64,000 bases of DNA from a virus, in IMG/VR virus record IMGVR_UViG_3300033571_024374, positions 1 through 64,000 of that record; one strand, 5' to 3'. The notes under the pieces were generated by a model. That model did no database searches and had not been told where the DNA came from. It was given only the letters and a program-made list of their open reading frames with translations. Both the position numbers and the translations under genes were made by a program. Shown here piece by piece: positions 42,801 to 51,291 of this stretch. Numbering within the stretch: the first letter of the stretch is position 1; the number at the start of each line of letters is the position of its first letter.

Positions 42801-45546
42801 AACTGTTAATGGTGGTCTTACTTGGACTGAAAATATAATACCTGTACCTTCAGATTCTATAAGATTTATCAGCAGGCAAGTAGGATATGCTTCAGGATTA
42901 TTCACATCGCCATCATCGTTTGGGGTTGTTTTGAGAACTCAAGATGGAGGGAGCACATGGCAAATACTCTATTCAAGTTCAGTAGAAATAGTCAATAAAG
43001 TATTCCCTATTAATTTTCAAACTATTTATGCCTGTGGTTTAAATGGTTCAATCATTAAAACAGTTAATGGTGGCGTAGGTCCTCTCCAATGGACAAGTCA
43101 AACAGCAAATCAGAAAGATTATTTCCCATTAGGTGATGAAAATAATGTATGGATAACTCAAGCTTATAATGGTACTATTTTTCAACATGAACAAGCTATT
43201 TTAGTTATTAAACATACACCTAGTACAATTAATTGGTTGAATGAAAATACAATAATCACAACTTGGCCAGTAGGTTCTATTCAATCTGCAATCGATGCAC
43301 GTTATATATTTTTCAATACAAATAATGGAAGAAAACAATTTACAATTAAATCCTCTAAATTATCAATAACAAATGAAGTCGAATTTACTTTAGATCAATA
43401 TGTTTATAATAATAATGAATATACTTCTGGTTTTGTAGTTCAACATTATTCATCTGTTGTTATTGATAATAAGCCTAAGTCTGAATCTGGAGGATTAAGA
43501 ATACGATGGTCTAACACTTGGACTGGAAGTATAGTTGATTTTCTTCAAAATATGATGATAATGCTAAGATTAGAGTCAAAGGATTTATATTGTAATGTTC
43601 TAGATATGGAATTTATTGGCGATGAAGCAATATTAACTATGGATTATAGTTGTAATGTCATTAAAAAATTAGATCCTAATTACAACGTAGCATTAAAAGA
43701 ATATGATATAGAACAAGCTAATACAAAAATGGGTACACTCAACCTTTCATGGGAGACTTTCTGTAAAGATGTAACATGGAATGATATGAGATCTAAAACT
43801 TGGAATGATTTTGAATTTAATGGTTATTCTTATTGTTCTTTTGTTATTACAAAAGTTTCTCGCGGTGGAGTCATTAAAATAGACGATAAACACTTTTTCC
43901 AATTTCCTACAGAAGAAGTAAAAGAGCTAGAAGGTCAAATCACTCAAGGTAGTGGTTTTGTAACAGTTGGTACATATGAATTTACAGCCGAAACTGAAGC
44001 TGATAGTGTATATGTGTATGTAGATGATATTAAAGATTTAGTAGTCGGTATGCTTGTTACTGGTGGAGGTATTCAATCTGATACATTTATAGAAGCAATA
44101 GAAGATGAAACTCCTTATCACGCAAAACGTTTTAAAATGACAAAAAATGCAACCGCAACTGGAACAGCAAGCGTAATATGTTCTATCGTAAATGTTCTAA
44201 CTATGGAATTGGGCATGCAGGTGCATGGAGAGGGTATTGAGCCTGGATCTGTTATCACATATCTAGATGGTATCACCCCATATTATTACAATACATTCAT
44301 CATGTCATTACCAGCAACTCAAACTGGTTCAACTAAAATTAAGTTTTCAGCACCAAATCTAACATTGTTAGAAGCTGTGGATTATCTTAATAAAAGTGAT
44401 GTAGAAGGTATCAAAGATTTTTATTATTCAGTCCCCCTCCTTGATGATGGTGTAACTTATGCTGATTTCATATTAGCACAAGCTAAAACCCCAGGAGTTT
44501 CTGGATTACATTATTTTGAATTTTTATATGGCGTGGAATCCGATTGGGAAGATGATCCATCACACTCACATTCATATCCACTTGGTATAATGAAACAATG
44601 GACAAAATCTGAAGCCGATGGTGGTGAACCTCTAGGTATAAATAATCCCCCACTATGGAATTATTTGTATTCTACATATTATGAATTTGGAGAATGGTTC
44701 CCAGTCCCAGAACTGCTTGGTGAATATTCTGAAGCTTTAGAATCTACCCGTGCTCTTTATACACAAGCATTAGATGGATCATTTAATTGGCAAGACACAA
44801 AAATTAAGAGATGGAAATCTAAAATAACACCAGGTACAACTGTATTCTTCAATTCATTTCCTTCCAGAATCGCTGGCATAAATAATCATGAATGGAAAAT
44901 TTATGACAATAGAAATCAACTTATGGCAAGTGTTAAAAATGAATTTCTTATTTGGACATTTTGTGAACCAGGTAACTATTCTATAGAATTACAAGTATCT
45001 GATATAGAAGATAATACTTATTTAGTAAGAAGAAATGGATTCGTAGAAGTGGAAAGTCCTGAAGTTATAAATCATTATTTACCTGGATTAGGTTGGTCAC
45101 CACCAGAAATACCACCAAGTGCTCCAGTTCCTCCAGCTGTAACTCCACCTTTAGTGGTTGAACCTGAGCCTGCACCACCAGTGTACAGAAATACAAATAC
45201 TGATACACCACTAAAGTATGAATTTACTTTCAGTTATGTACCAGTACTTGCAACAGGTATCTATGGAAATACATTCGGGGTCGTGTGGCCAAGTCTTGAG
45301 ATAAAAGCAGCTGCACTTACAGTAAAAGAATTTTATGTTGAATATAAGGATAATGGTGTAATAAAAACTAAAAAGTTTGATATTGAAAGAATAACCGTAC
45401 CAGAAAATTATCCGTTATTTACAATTTTTGAAGCCACTACTGAAAGTGTTCAAGAATATTACAACTTAAAAGAGTTTGGAACATTCTATGATGTTATCTT
45501 AACTGAAAGAACATATATTATCCCTAAATCAAATTTCAATCAATAA
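39859..45546 (+). CDS. Giant tail/baseplate protein with a Ycf48-like beta-propeller
   Basis: The protein has 1895 residues. The N-terminal 450 residues (including DIWPYLGSYKGLINALKYFG) look like a baseplate or tail structural region. Residues about 780-1080 are a beta-propeller of Ycf48/BNR type, with repeats such as GFIAGKNGKLMSTNNGGLTW, TTDGGNIW, TIDGGENW and TQDGGSTW. Three repeats of the form GMxVxGxGIxxGS/T lie at about 62-125 and 1374-1500, and a PKD-like strand region at about 1650-1735. A Pro-rich linker (PPSAPVPPAVTPP) precedes the C-terminal domain. Short W-rich units (SWEEAG, TWDNL) recur. It is probably an adhesin-like part of the baseplate. Confidence 0.82.
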   Translation: MPSVSLNNLRFFDKSGSDISPIISNDIWTASLRIPDTSVGLHEVAHVFIGEDVINSSNIVTRSATTVLNSPLVTFTSGTTKNVKAGMWIQGNNIPTGSSVQSVKNQTQIFIDSELGASATGSTTLEMHPKRYDLTFPRTNNSSKIRARLEQESEIFYLFDVAYEETLPVINKVNSFTFNLDDGSSDTELFNHRELSSSDIRKELIQINIASTSKVEGAYTSTLIIEEIDTNENVTTLAQISLIFESIGEDERFKSMLENFGKSIDSKEYIAFRNTDIKEDKVNYKELNTKRKEMLLAGGDIWPYLGSYKGLINALKYFGYGDLRLKEYWLNVDQNSKNEGKMITMNVPLSLDYTDKEFEDYKRFINGIVPNQPSKVFRKTAKFGLFYDLNRDTGDFDEDGLPITEDVFEFTNEEILVKLFSLKNILKEKFLPLNARIVDITGEGVYYDNIGINTWNIPTPTIHVDVEKDLEFEASPIRGYLEDLTSQFTNNCDLTISTKLSEKADMDVLDYAYCMIETELDADGNPIVEKHPRYARKIGFQTTITNLTDDYVWDELTMSWEEAGERTWDNLRYQDYQTMRWIVRSVERNVIVYDKGGAIGELDIITVTLPYLGFYDVTLELVDHFNFPHRQTKRNYIEVRPKEADISAIFRSHEVYETWEEIEDTESDLALADMHGTWMDITINEDTTWTEVGDLTWEAVDFNRYSNQDNLFDYFDGSLVNNSNEKVGQVSGIDPDKQIVKVKGFNNSLLRNARQQNAYFFKDRNNSDVLLLDIVANAAGSAFSVKTFDNYDIFFVSANEGFIAGKNGKLMSTNNGGLTWEAEDSDTVNNLNSIYFTSPKNGWIVGNYGTVVNYRIDNDGIKTITPRFIAALKNLNGVHFIDESTGYIAGDSTILKTTDGGNIWNTVAPNSFNEIVNDIYFPSSILGVIVTQNGKIYRTIDGGENWINVASYNGAITSVHFYDNLYGWAAFSDGTNHKVLRTVNGGLTWTENIIPVPSDSIRFISRQVGYASGLFTSPSSFGVVLRTQDGGSTWQILYSSSVEIVNKVFPINFQTIYACGLNGSIIKTVNGGVGPLQWTSQTANQKDYFPLGDENNVWITQAYNGTIFQHEQAILVIKHTPSTINWLNENTIITTWPVGSIQSAIDARYIFFNTNNGRKQFTIKSSKLSITNEVEFTLDQYVYNNNEYTSGFVVQHYSSVVIDNKPKSESGGLRIRWSNTWTGSIVDFLQNMMIMLRLESKDLYCNVLDMEFIGDEAILTMDYSCNVIKKLDPNYNVALKEYDIEQANTKMGTLNLSWETFCKDVTWNDMRSKTWNDFEFNGYSYCSFVITKVSRGGVIKIDDKHFFQFPTEEVKELEGQITQGSGFVTVGTYEFTAETEADSVYVYVDDIKDLVVGMLVTGGGIQSDTFIEAIEDETPYHAKRFKMTKNATATGTASVICSIVNVLTMELGMQVHGEGIEPGSVITYLDGITPYYYNTFIMSLPATQTGSTKIKFSAPNLTLLEAVDYLNKSDVEGIKDFYYSVPLLDDGVTYADFILAQAKTPGVSGLHYFEFLYGVESDWEDDPSHSHSYPLGIMKQWTKSEADGGEPLGINNPPLWNYLYSTYYEFGEWFPVPELLGEYSEALESTRALYTQALDGSFNWQDTKIKRWKSKITPGTTVFFNSFPSRIAGINNHEWKIYDNRNQLMASVKNEFLIWTFCEPGNYSIELQVSDIEDNTYLVRRNGFVEVESPEVINHYLPGLGWSPPEIPPSAPVPPAVTPPLVVEPEPAPPVYRNTNTDTPLKYEFTFSYVPVLATGIYGNTFGVVWPSLEIKAAALTVKEFYVEYKDNGVIKTKKFDIERITVPENYPLFTIFEATTESVQEYYNLKEFGTFYDVILTERTYIIPKSNFNQ

Positions 45547-46112
45547 CCAAATAGATTGTGAAATGTCCAAGTATGTAAACTTGGAAATATAAACCAAAGT
45601 ATAAGCCACAATGTTAATCCTATGAAAGATATTGTGGCTAATTCTTTTCCAGTTGTATCTCTACCCATTATTCTGTTGTATATTCCCAGAGGTGTCCACC
45701 AAACCCATGGCATATTTCCATAGCTATACAAATCATCTTGTTTTTTGAGTAAGTAATAAAATAAAACATCACACAATCCAATCCACCAAAGAATAATATA
45801 GCCAATAGTTACCCATATTAAACCACCTGAGACTGATGTTGCCAAAGCTGCTACAATATATTGATATGTCGTCTGATCAATCCTATATCGAACTATATTC
45901 ATACGTTCTTCAGAATGTACTACACTTTCCCAGCCAATTGAATCAAACGCTGTAAATGACATAAGTGCATATGCAAGAATAAGAGGGGGATAAATTGGAG
46001 TAAAACTCGCATAAATTAAACCAAAAAGAGAAATCACAAGAGTTAAAAACGCATAATCTTTTGTGGCTAATTTTATAAAAAGCTCCATATCATTTGAGAA
46101 ATCTTTAAACAT
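45540..46112 (-). CDS. Multi-pass membrane protein
   Basis: The protein has 190 residues with about five hydrophobic segments: FLTLVISLFGLIYASF, LILAYALMSFTAF, YIVAALATSVSGGLIWVTIG, IILWWIGLCDVLFYYLL and ISFIGLTLWLILWFIF. I recognise no transporter or holin family. Membrane roles in lysis or superinfection exclusion are possible but unsupported. It overlaps the convergent end of the tail gene by 7 bases. Confidence 0.72.
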   Translation of the reverse strand: MFKDFSNDMELFIKLATKDYAFLTLVISLFGLIYASFTPIYPPLILAYALMSFTAFDSIGWESVVHSEERMNIVRYRIDQTTYQYIVAALATSVSGGLIWVTIGYIILWWIGLCDVLFYYLLKKQDDLYSYGNMPWVWWTPLGIYNRIMGRDTTGKELATISFIGLTLWLILWFIFPSLHTWTFHNLFGY

Positions 46113-46142
46113 AAACTTTCCTTTTTAAAGTATATAGCTTAA

Positions 46143-46619
46143 TTAAAAAATTCTCTTTTTTAAAAATGTAGATATAATTAGGATATAAATTTTAAATAAT
46201 GAATCCTTGTATGCAACCCCTATAAACGTTTTCCCAAATTTATCTTTAATAAGCCAACGTTTGCTATGTTCTAAAAGTATTTTTAAAGAATGCATATTAC
46301 CATTTGCTGATGCAATATGCAGTGGAGTCATTCCTTTAGCATCTGCCCTATCTACTTCACACCCAAGATATATTAAACATTTTATTACATCGGGGTTATT
46401 TGAATAAGATGCATGATGTAAAAGATTAGAGCCATCGTCATCACAATGCACTAAATCTACCCCATTAATAGCTAAATTGTGAAGCTTCTCTACTAAATCC
46501 CCTTCTAGCATATTAAATAATAGAGTTCGTTGCTTTGCATCGTTTAAAGATTTCCAAAGATTCAAAAATTCGCCCACATTCGCTTTTGAATGTGGTATTT
46601 TACTGTTTCCGTCTGTCAT
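46143..46619 (-). CDS. Ankyrin-repeat protein
   Basis: The protein has 158 residues. Repeats are visible as DDDGSNLLHHASYSNNPDVI, DAKGMTPLHIASANGNMHSL and a weaker final DKFGKTFIGVAYK. The N-terminus is helical and not leader-like. It starts 4 bases after the stop of the gene at 46624, so the two are one unit. Confidence 0.83.
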   Translation of the reverse strand: MTDGNSKIPHSKANVGEFLNLWKSLNDAKQRTLLFNMLEGDLVEKLHNLAINGVDLVHCDDDGSNLLHHASYSNNPDVIKCLIYLGCEVDRADAKGMTPLHIASANGNMHSLKILLEHSKRWLIKDKFGKTFIGVAYKDSLFKIYILIISTFLKKRIF

Positions 46620-46623
46620 ATTA

Positions 46624-46935
46624 TCAGTTGGACCCTCTTGACTTCTTCAATCCATATTTTTTACGAACGTCTGGATTTTCTAATGAATATAGTATTATAT
46701 CATACTCACTAATCCTAAATGTCCCCCCCTTTACGCCAGACAATTTATACGAAATATCTCCATTCACTAAATTTCTTATTCGGGTTACAGTTCCAAAAGC
46801 AATTGAATCTGTTTCCATCCCCCTACCTTTTGGAAAAACTTTTGCGAAAGTACCTACAAAAGGTATGTTGTTATCAGGTAAATTTCCTTGTACACCAATA
46901 TAATCCGTACAGGATTCTGCGTTAGATTTGGGCAT
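46624..46935 (-). CDS. Small protein of unknown function
   Basis: The protein has 103 residues, with a strand-rich, SH3-like look (IAFGTVTRIRNLVNGDISYK, GGTFRISEYDIILY) and a basic end (KKYGLKKSRGSN). I do not recognise a named domain. A late-motif variant AATATATA (46962-46969) lies 26 bases upstream. Confidence 0.62.
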   Translation of the reverse strand: MPKSNAESCTDYIGVQGNLPDNNIPFVGTFAKVFPKGRGMETDSIAFGTVTRIRNLVNGDISYKLSGVKGGTFRISEYDIILYSLENPDVRKKYGLKKSRGSN

Positions 46936-47077
46936 AAAGAGATTTCATTTTTAATATCTCTTATATATTTATTATCGTAAGTCTTTTTTTTATTATTTTG
47001 ATAATAAACTTCAAACATTTTCTCTATCATATTGTATAATATATTAGTAGTTTTCTAGTAAATTTAATAGACTTAAT

Positions 47078-48919
47078 ATGGATAAAATAGCCATAGTTGG
47101 GACAGGTTATGTTGGATTAGTAACTGGCTTGTGTTTAGCCGACAAGAATAATTCAGTCATTTGTGTGGATATAGACGAAGAAAAGATAAAAAGGCTAAAA
47201 TGTGGGGAAAGTCCTATTTATGAGCCAGACTTAGAAATGCTTCTACAAAAATATATCTTAAATGGTAAAATAAGTTTCAGCACTGATTTAGAACTAGCTG
47301 TAAGAAAAAGCTGGTGTATATTTCTTTGTTTACCTACACCTTCAGATGAAGATGGATCAGCGGATTTGAAATATGTATTAAGAGCTTCCGAGGATATAGC
47401 AAATATAATTGCACAACAAGGTGACAGGGAATTTCTTATTGTAAACAAATCGACAGTTCCCGTTGGAACCTCAGAAAAAATAAAAAATATATTTAAGTCT
47501 AAGGGTCTTTCAAAAGTTGTAGTTGCTTCAAACCCTGAATTTTTAAGAGAGGGATATGCGATTTACGATTTTATGAATCCAGACAGAATTGTCATAGGGA
47601 CAGAAAATGAATGGGCTAAAAAAGAATTTCTAGAATTATATTTACCATTTACTCATACAGATAAGAATATTTTGTTTATGGATGAAAAAAGCGCAGAGCT
47701 TACAAAATATGCTTCTAATTCTTTCCTAGCTGTAAAAATATCATATATGAATGATTTAGCAAAGTTATGTGAAAGTATAGGTGCTGACATAGATTCAATT
47801 CGTTTAGGTATGGGACTCGATGAAAGGATAGGGGAAAAATTTTTATTTGCTGGTTTAGGCTACGGTGGTTCTTGTTTTATGCCAAATGAAACCATAAGTA
47901 TCGTAATCGATGGTGCATACAAGAAAATATCATTTGAAAATTTATGGAAAGAATTTGAAACTGAGGAAATCCAAAGAACCGAAAACTTCGAATTAATTAA
48001 TCTAGAAAGTAAAGATTTTTATACATTAGGATTTGATTTCTTCAATTACGTTTCTGAAAACCAAAAGATTTATTATCTAACAAGAAGAAGTTACAATCAA
48101 AAGGTCCTTTCATATGAAACTAAAAATGGACACAAACAGATGCTAACATTAGATCACCCAGTGATTTTTAATGCAGAAAACAATATACCTACATTATGTT
48201 TAGCTAAAGATGTCAAAGTCGGTTTCGTGATCTACTCATTCAATGAAAATTCTATGCCCTCTAATTTCAATTTAGATGAGATTATAAAAGTAGAACATAT
48301 AGATACACCTACCGATATCGTTTATAGTATAGAAACTCAGAATGAAACAGTTATTACTGGAAACGGTATAGTTTCACATAATTGTTTTCCAAAAGATGTT
48401 AGAGCTATTCTAAAAACTGGTTCAGATAATAACATAGATTTAAGTATAATTAAATCAGCTATGGAAATCAATCAGGAGCAACGGAATATTTTTATACATA
48501 ACATAGATCAAAAATTAAAAGAACTATCACTGGAAAGTCCAGAAATAGCAATTTGGGGCATTTCCTTTAAACCTAATACCGATGATATACGAGAAGCCCC
48601 TTCAATTGAGGTGATCGAACATTTATTAGATAAAGGTCTTAAAGTAAGGGCCTATGATCCGCAAGCTAAAGACATCCCATTCAATAAAAATAAAAACTTC
48701 CGTAGAAGCTCAAGTGTCCTTGAGTCTACGGAAGATGCTGATCTTTTAATTATATGTACAGAGTGGGAAGAATTTAAGAATATTGATTTGCAACAACTTA
48801 AATCTTCTATGCGAGGTTCTACCATAATCGATGGTAGAAATATTTGGGATTTAGAGCATATGCAAAACTCTGGACTTAATTATATTTCTATCGGAAGAAA
48901 AGAAATTAAGAAATCTTAA
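47078..48919 (+). CDS. ugd: UDP-glucose 6-dehydrogenase interrupted by an intein
   Basis: The protein has 613 residues; removing a 170-residue intein leaves 443, the normal length. The N-terminal Rossmann fold is IAIVGTGYVGLVTGLCL. NKSTVPVGTS and SNPEFLREGYAIYDFMNPDR follow. The active-site motif G-G-S-C-F-P-K-D is split: GYGGS precedes the intein and CFPKD follows. The C-terminal domain has ISFKPNTDDIREAPS. The enzyme makes UDP-glucuronate from UDP-glucose, for surface sugars or protein decoration. Until the intein splices, the catalytic Cys is not in place. Confidence 0.95.
   Translation: MDKIAIVGTGYVGLVTGLCLADKNNSVICVDIDEEKIKRLKCGESPIYEPDLEMLLQKYILNGKISFSTDLELAVRKSWCIFLCLPTPSDEDGSADLKYVLRASEDIANIIAQQGDREFLIVNKSTVPVGTSEKIKNIFKSKGLSKVVVASNPEFLREGYAIYDFMNPDRIVIGTENEWAKKEFLELYLPFTHTDKNILFMDEKSAELTKYASNSFLAVKISYMNDLAKLCESIGADIDSIRLGMGLDERIGEKFLFAGLGYGGSCFMPNETISIVIDGAYKKISFENLWKEFETEEIQRTENFELINLESKDFYTLGFDFFNYVSENQKIYYLTRRSYNQKVLSYETKNGHKQMLTLDHPVIFNAENNIPTLCLAKDVKVGFVIYSFNENSMPSNFNLDEIIKVEHIDTPTDIVYSIETQNETVITGNGIVSHNCFPKDVRAILKTGSDNNIDLSIIKSAMEINQEQRNIFIHNIDQKLKELSLESPEIAIWGISFKPNTDDIREAPSIEVIEHLLDKGLKVRAYDPQAKDIPFNKNKNFRRSSSVLESTEDADLLIICTEWEEFKNIDLQQLKSSMRGSTIIDGRNIWDLEHMQNSGLNYISIGRKEIKKS
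47873..48382 (+). other. Mini-intein in UDP-glucose dehydrogenase
   Basis: The intein spans residues 266-435. It begins with Cys (CFMPNETISIVIDGAY, block A), has block B as MLTLDHPVIF, block F as DIVYSIETQNETVITGNG and ends VSHN before the +1 Cys (block G). About 170 residues with no LAGLIDADG or HNH motif indicate a mini-intein without a homing endonuclease. The +1 residue is the dehydrogenase's own catalytic Cys. Confidence 0.93.
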
Positions 48920-50720
48920 AGGCTTCAAAATAATTCAATACTACGATAGGAACATGTTTTCTAAAATCTGACCATAAATCATTAATAATGTAACTATACA
49001 ATTTTTTATAGTCTGGATCTTTATCAAGAGTAATCAAAGAAAAGTCAGAGCCATGTAAATCAGCTGATTCTAATTGCTTTTCAAAATAATCTTTATCTTT
49101 ATTCTGAACGATCATATGCTCAGGTTCATAGCCTTTAGACAATAAGACTGCTACTATTTCAGAAATATCGCTGCTTCTAACATTCACTACATCTTCAATA
49201 AGAGTATTATATTCTCTTTCAATTGAATTAAGCATACGTATTTGAACTTCTTCTTGTGTAAGATTATAGTTCGTTCTAATATTTACTAGAACTACCTTAT
49301 TGCTATGTTCTGATTGCATATCTTCTATTCTCTTCAAATGTTCATTTGTGAAAAGTTCAAAGCTATCAACTATAACGCATACTTTCTTTAGTTCCCTATT
49401 ATATTTTTGACCATCTTCTGACAAAAGCTTGAATTGATCAAAAAGTTTTTTTGATATCTTTTGGTTCTTAGATTCTATGGTATCTTCCGATTCTTTCACG
49501 TCATGAATTTTACCATAGCGTTTCATTTCATCGAAAGTCAAAATACCTAATTCATTATCATCAGCTTCATTAACTGGAGATGAGCATAAATCTGATATTT
49601 CTTGTACAATTGTATTAAAGCGAGTTAATACATATTCTGTGAAGAAATGATTTGTGCCTTTTTTTCTTTTTCTAAAAGCAGCTAATATTACTTTAAATAC
49701 ATTTTCCCAACTTTCTTCAGATGTAATAAGTTTAGATGTCTGTTTATTTGGAATATATTCTAAACCAACCTTAAATGCTTCTTTCTGCATAAATTTAGGA
49801 AGTTCGAAATCAACATCCTTATACTTACTACCATATTTTTTAATAAAATCATTGAAGATACTACAAATTAAAGAAAGATACCTTTCTTCTGGACTTTCTC
49901 CTTCGATGTTATAGTTTGAAATATCCTCACCCTGCAAAAATTCAACAATATCTAAAAGAGTAAGCCAATAAATATCAGAAGGTAAAGATGACTTTTTTGT
50001 ATTATTTTCTATTTTTCTTGAATAGAAAACAGGATCCAAAATTTTAGCAGTATAATTTTCAGAATCATTATCAAATCTAAAAACTACACCTTCAATTAAA
50101 CCTCTATCGCTATCTCTTAAGAAAGATGAACTTTTGTCTGGATTTAAAATTGAAAGAAGATGTCTAATAAATGAATTTGTTTCAAACTTTTCTTTTAATT
50201 TATCATTAGGAGTTCTTATAAACTCAACTATTTTATTCTTTTGGGGTTCAGATAAAAGTCCCTGAAAAATTAAAGGAGGAGTTTCAATTTCAAGAAAATC
50301 TGCCCACTCTTCAAGTAAATTTTTATTGTCTAAAACTTTTTTTGCATTTTTGCTATTATCTATGATGTTAATCAACACCAATCCATTTTTTGGCATTTTA
50401 TCATAAGATATATAAACAGGATTCTTATCGATGAAATACTCACAACAAAATCTCCAATTAGTAGGAATAATTTTTATCTTTTCCAAAGGGAGATTTTGAA
50501 AATGCTTTATAGCATTATTATAGTATTGAGATAAAGTAATATCGATTTTAGAAATAGGAGTATTTTGATCCTGTTTGTAAAAACTAAAATTACCTTCTTC
50601 ATCGATTTCGAAACTAAATTGAGAAGCATCGAGTTTCTCATATACAGTTACTGGTAAAGTAAAAAGACGATTTATAAATTCGTCACCTTTATTATTTATT
50701 AATTCTTGAAAGGTTACCAT
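48906..50720 (-). CDS. Nucleic-acid ligase domain fused to a nucleotidylyltransferase-like domain
   Basis: The protein has 604 residues. The N-terminal half has ligase/nucleotidyltransferase motifs: VYEKLDASQF (motif I, Lys29, with Ala in place of the usual Gly), RFCCEYF (motif III), IEGVVFRF (motif IV, E210) and TAKILDP (motif V). The C-terminal 160 residues from 445 start VCVIVDSFELFTNEHLKRIE, resembling G-R-F-x-P-F-T-x-G-H of cytidylyltransferase-like enzymes, but the G and the HxGH His are altered. RNA or DNA end repair is likely for the first domain; the second may be inactive. The end overlaps ugd by 14 bases. Confidence 0.72.
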   Translation of the reverse strand: MVTFQELINNKGDEFINRLFTLPVTVYEKLDASQFSFEIDEEGNFSFYKQDQNTPISKIDITLSQYYNNAIKHFQNLPLEKIKIIPTNWRFCCEYFIDKNPVYISYDKMPKNGLVLINIIDNSKNAKKVLDNKNLLEEWADFLEIETPPLIFQGLLSEPQKNKIVEFIRTPNDKLKEKFETNSFIRHLLSILNPDKSSSFLRDSDRGLIEGVVFRFDNDSENYTAKILDPVFYSRKIENNTKKSSLPSDIYWLTLLDIVEFLQGEDISNYNIEGESPEERYLSLICSIFNDFIKKYGSKYKDVDFELPKFMQKEAFKVGLEYIPNKQTSKLITSEESWENVFKVILAAFRKRKKGTNHFFTEYVLTRFNTIVQEISDLCSSPVNEADDNELGILTFDEMKRYGKIHDVKESEDTIESKNQKISKKLFDQFKLLSEDGQKYNRELKKVCVIVDSFELFTNEHLKRIEDMQSEHSNKVVLVNIRTNYNLTQEEVQIRMLNSIEREYNTLIEDVVNVRSSDISEIVAVLLSKGYEPEHMIVQNKDKDYFEKQLESADLHGSDFSLITLDKDPDYKKLYSYIINDLWSDFRKHVPIVVLNYFEAFKIS

Positions 50721-50721
50721 A

Positions 50722-51291
50722 ATGGGAACTACCTTAAATTTTGTTGAATTTTTTGAAATAATTCTCTCAGAAGAGAATCAAGACTTTGAACATAAAGTAT
50801 ATATCTTAAAACAATTATCTTCTAAAATCCGCAAGGAGTTTTTTAATAATAACTTCATGCCTTTTTTAAAAGATCTTATGTCAATTTTAGGTGTAATTGA
50901 TAAAGCTATTTCTACAAAAAGTATAGAATTACCTGGAAAACCTAAAAGAGTATTAGATATTGACGATTCTCTTTCAATAGATATATTAGAAGCATCCAGA
51001 GTAATATTTAAAGATCTATTAGTAGAGGGCACAAAACGCTGGAACATTCTACTAGATTCAATTGAATTTACACCCAATTCTAACAACGGGACATTAAAGA
51101 TCAACATGCCTAGTTCTAATGTAGGTTTATTTTTCAATATAACAACATTAGACAATAGAAGAATAATACTTTTCAAAGACATAGGTTTAGATTCGAATAA
51201 TGAATGGGAATGGGAAATTAATTGGGAATATGATATTCCTAAAGAAACCATTAAACATGCATTAAAAGAAAAGATAACAAATTTATTTTAA
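50722..51291 (+). CDS. Protein of unknown function
   Basis: The protein has 189 residues. It starts MGTTLNFVEFFEIILSEENQ, and one base separates it from the divergent start at 50720. L-S-E at 15-17 is faintly leader-like. The C-terminal half is strand-rich (IILFKDIGLDSNNEWEWEIN). I recognise no domain. It lies as the only plus-strand gene within the minus-strand replication block. Confidence 0.6.
   Translation: MGTTLNFVEFFEIILSEENQDFEHKVYILKQLSSKIRKEFFNNNFMPFLKDLMSILGVIDKAISTKSIELPGKPKRVLDIDDSLSIDILEASRVIFKDLLVEGTKRWNILLDSIEFTPNSNNGTLKINMPSSNVGLFFNITTLDNRRIILFKDIGLDSNNEWEWEINWEYDIPKETIKHALKEKITNLF

Noticed and set aside
47873-48382. Homing endonuclease inside the intein
   Set aside because: The insert is only about 170 residues and shows no LAGLIDADG, HNH or GIY-YIG pattern.
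50778-51251. 157-residue open frame on the minus strand opposite the gene at 50722
   Set aside because: It is a complementary-frame shadow; the plus-strand frame has better gene spacing, directly abutting the start of the 50720 gene.
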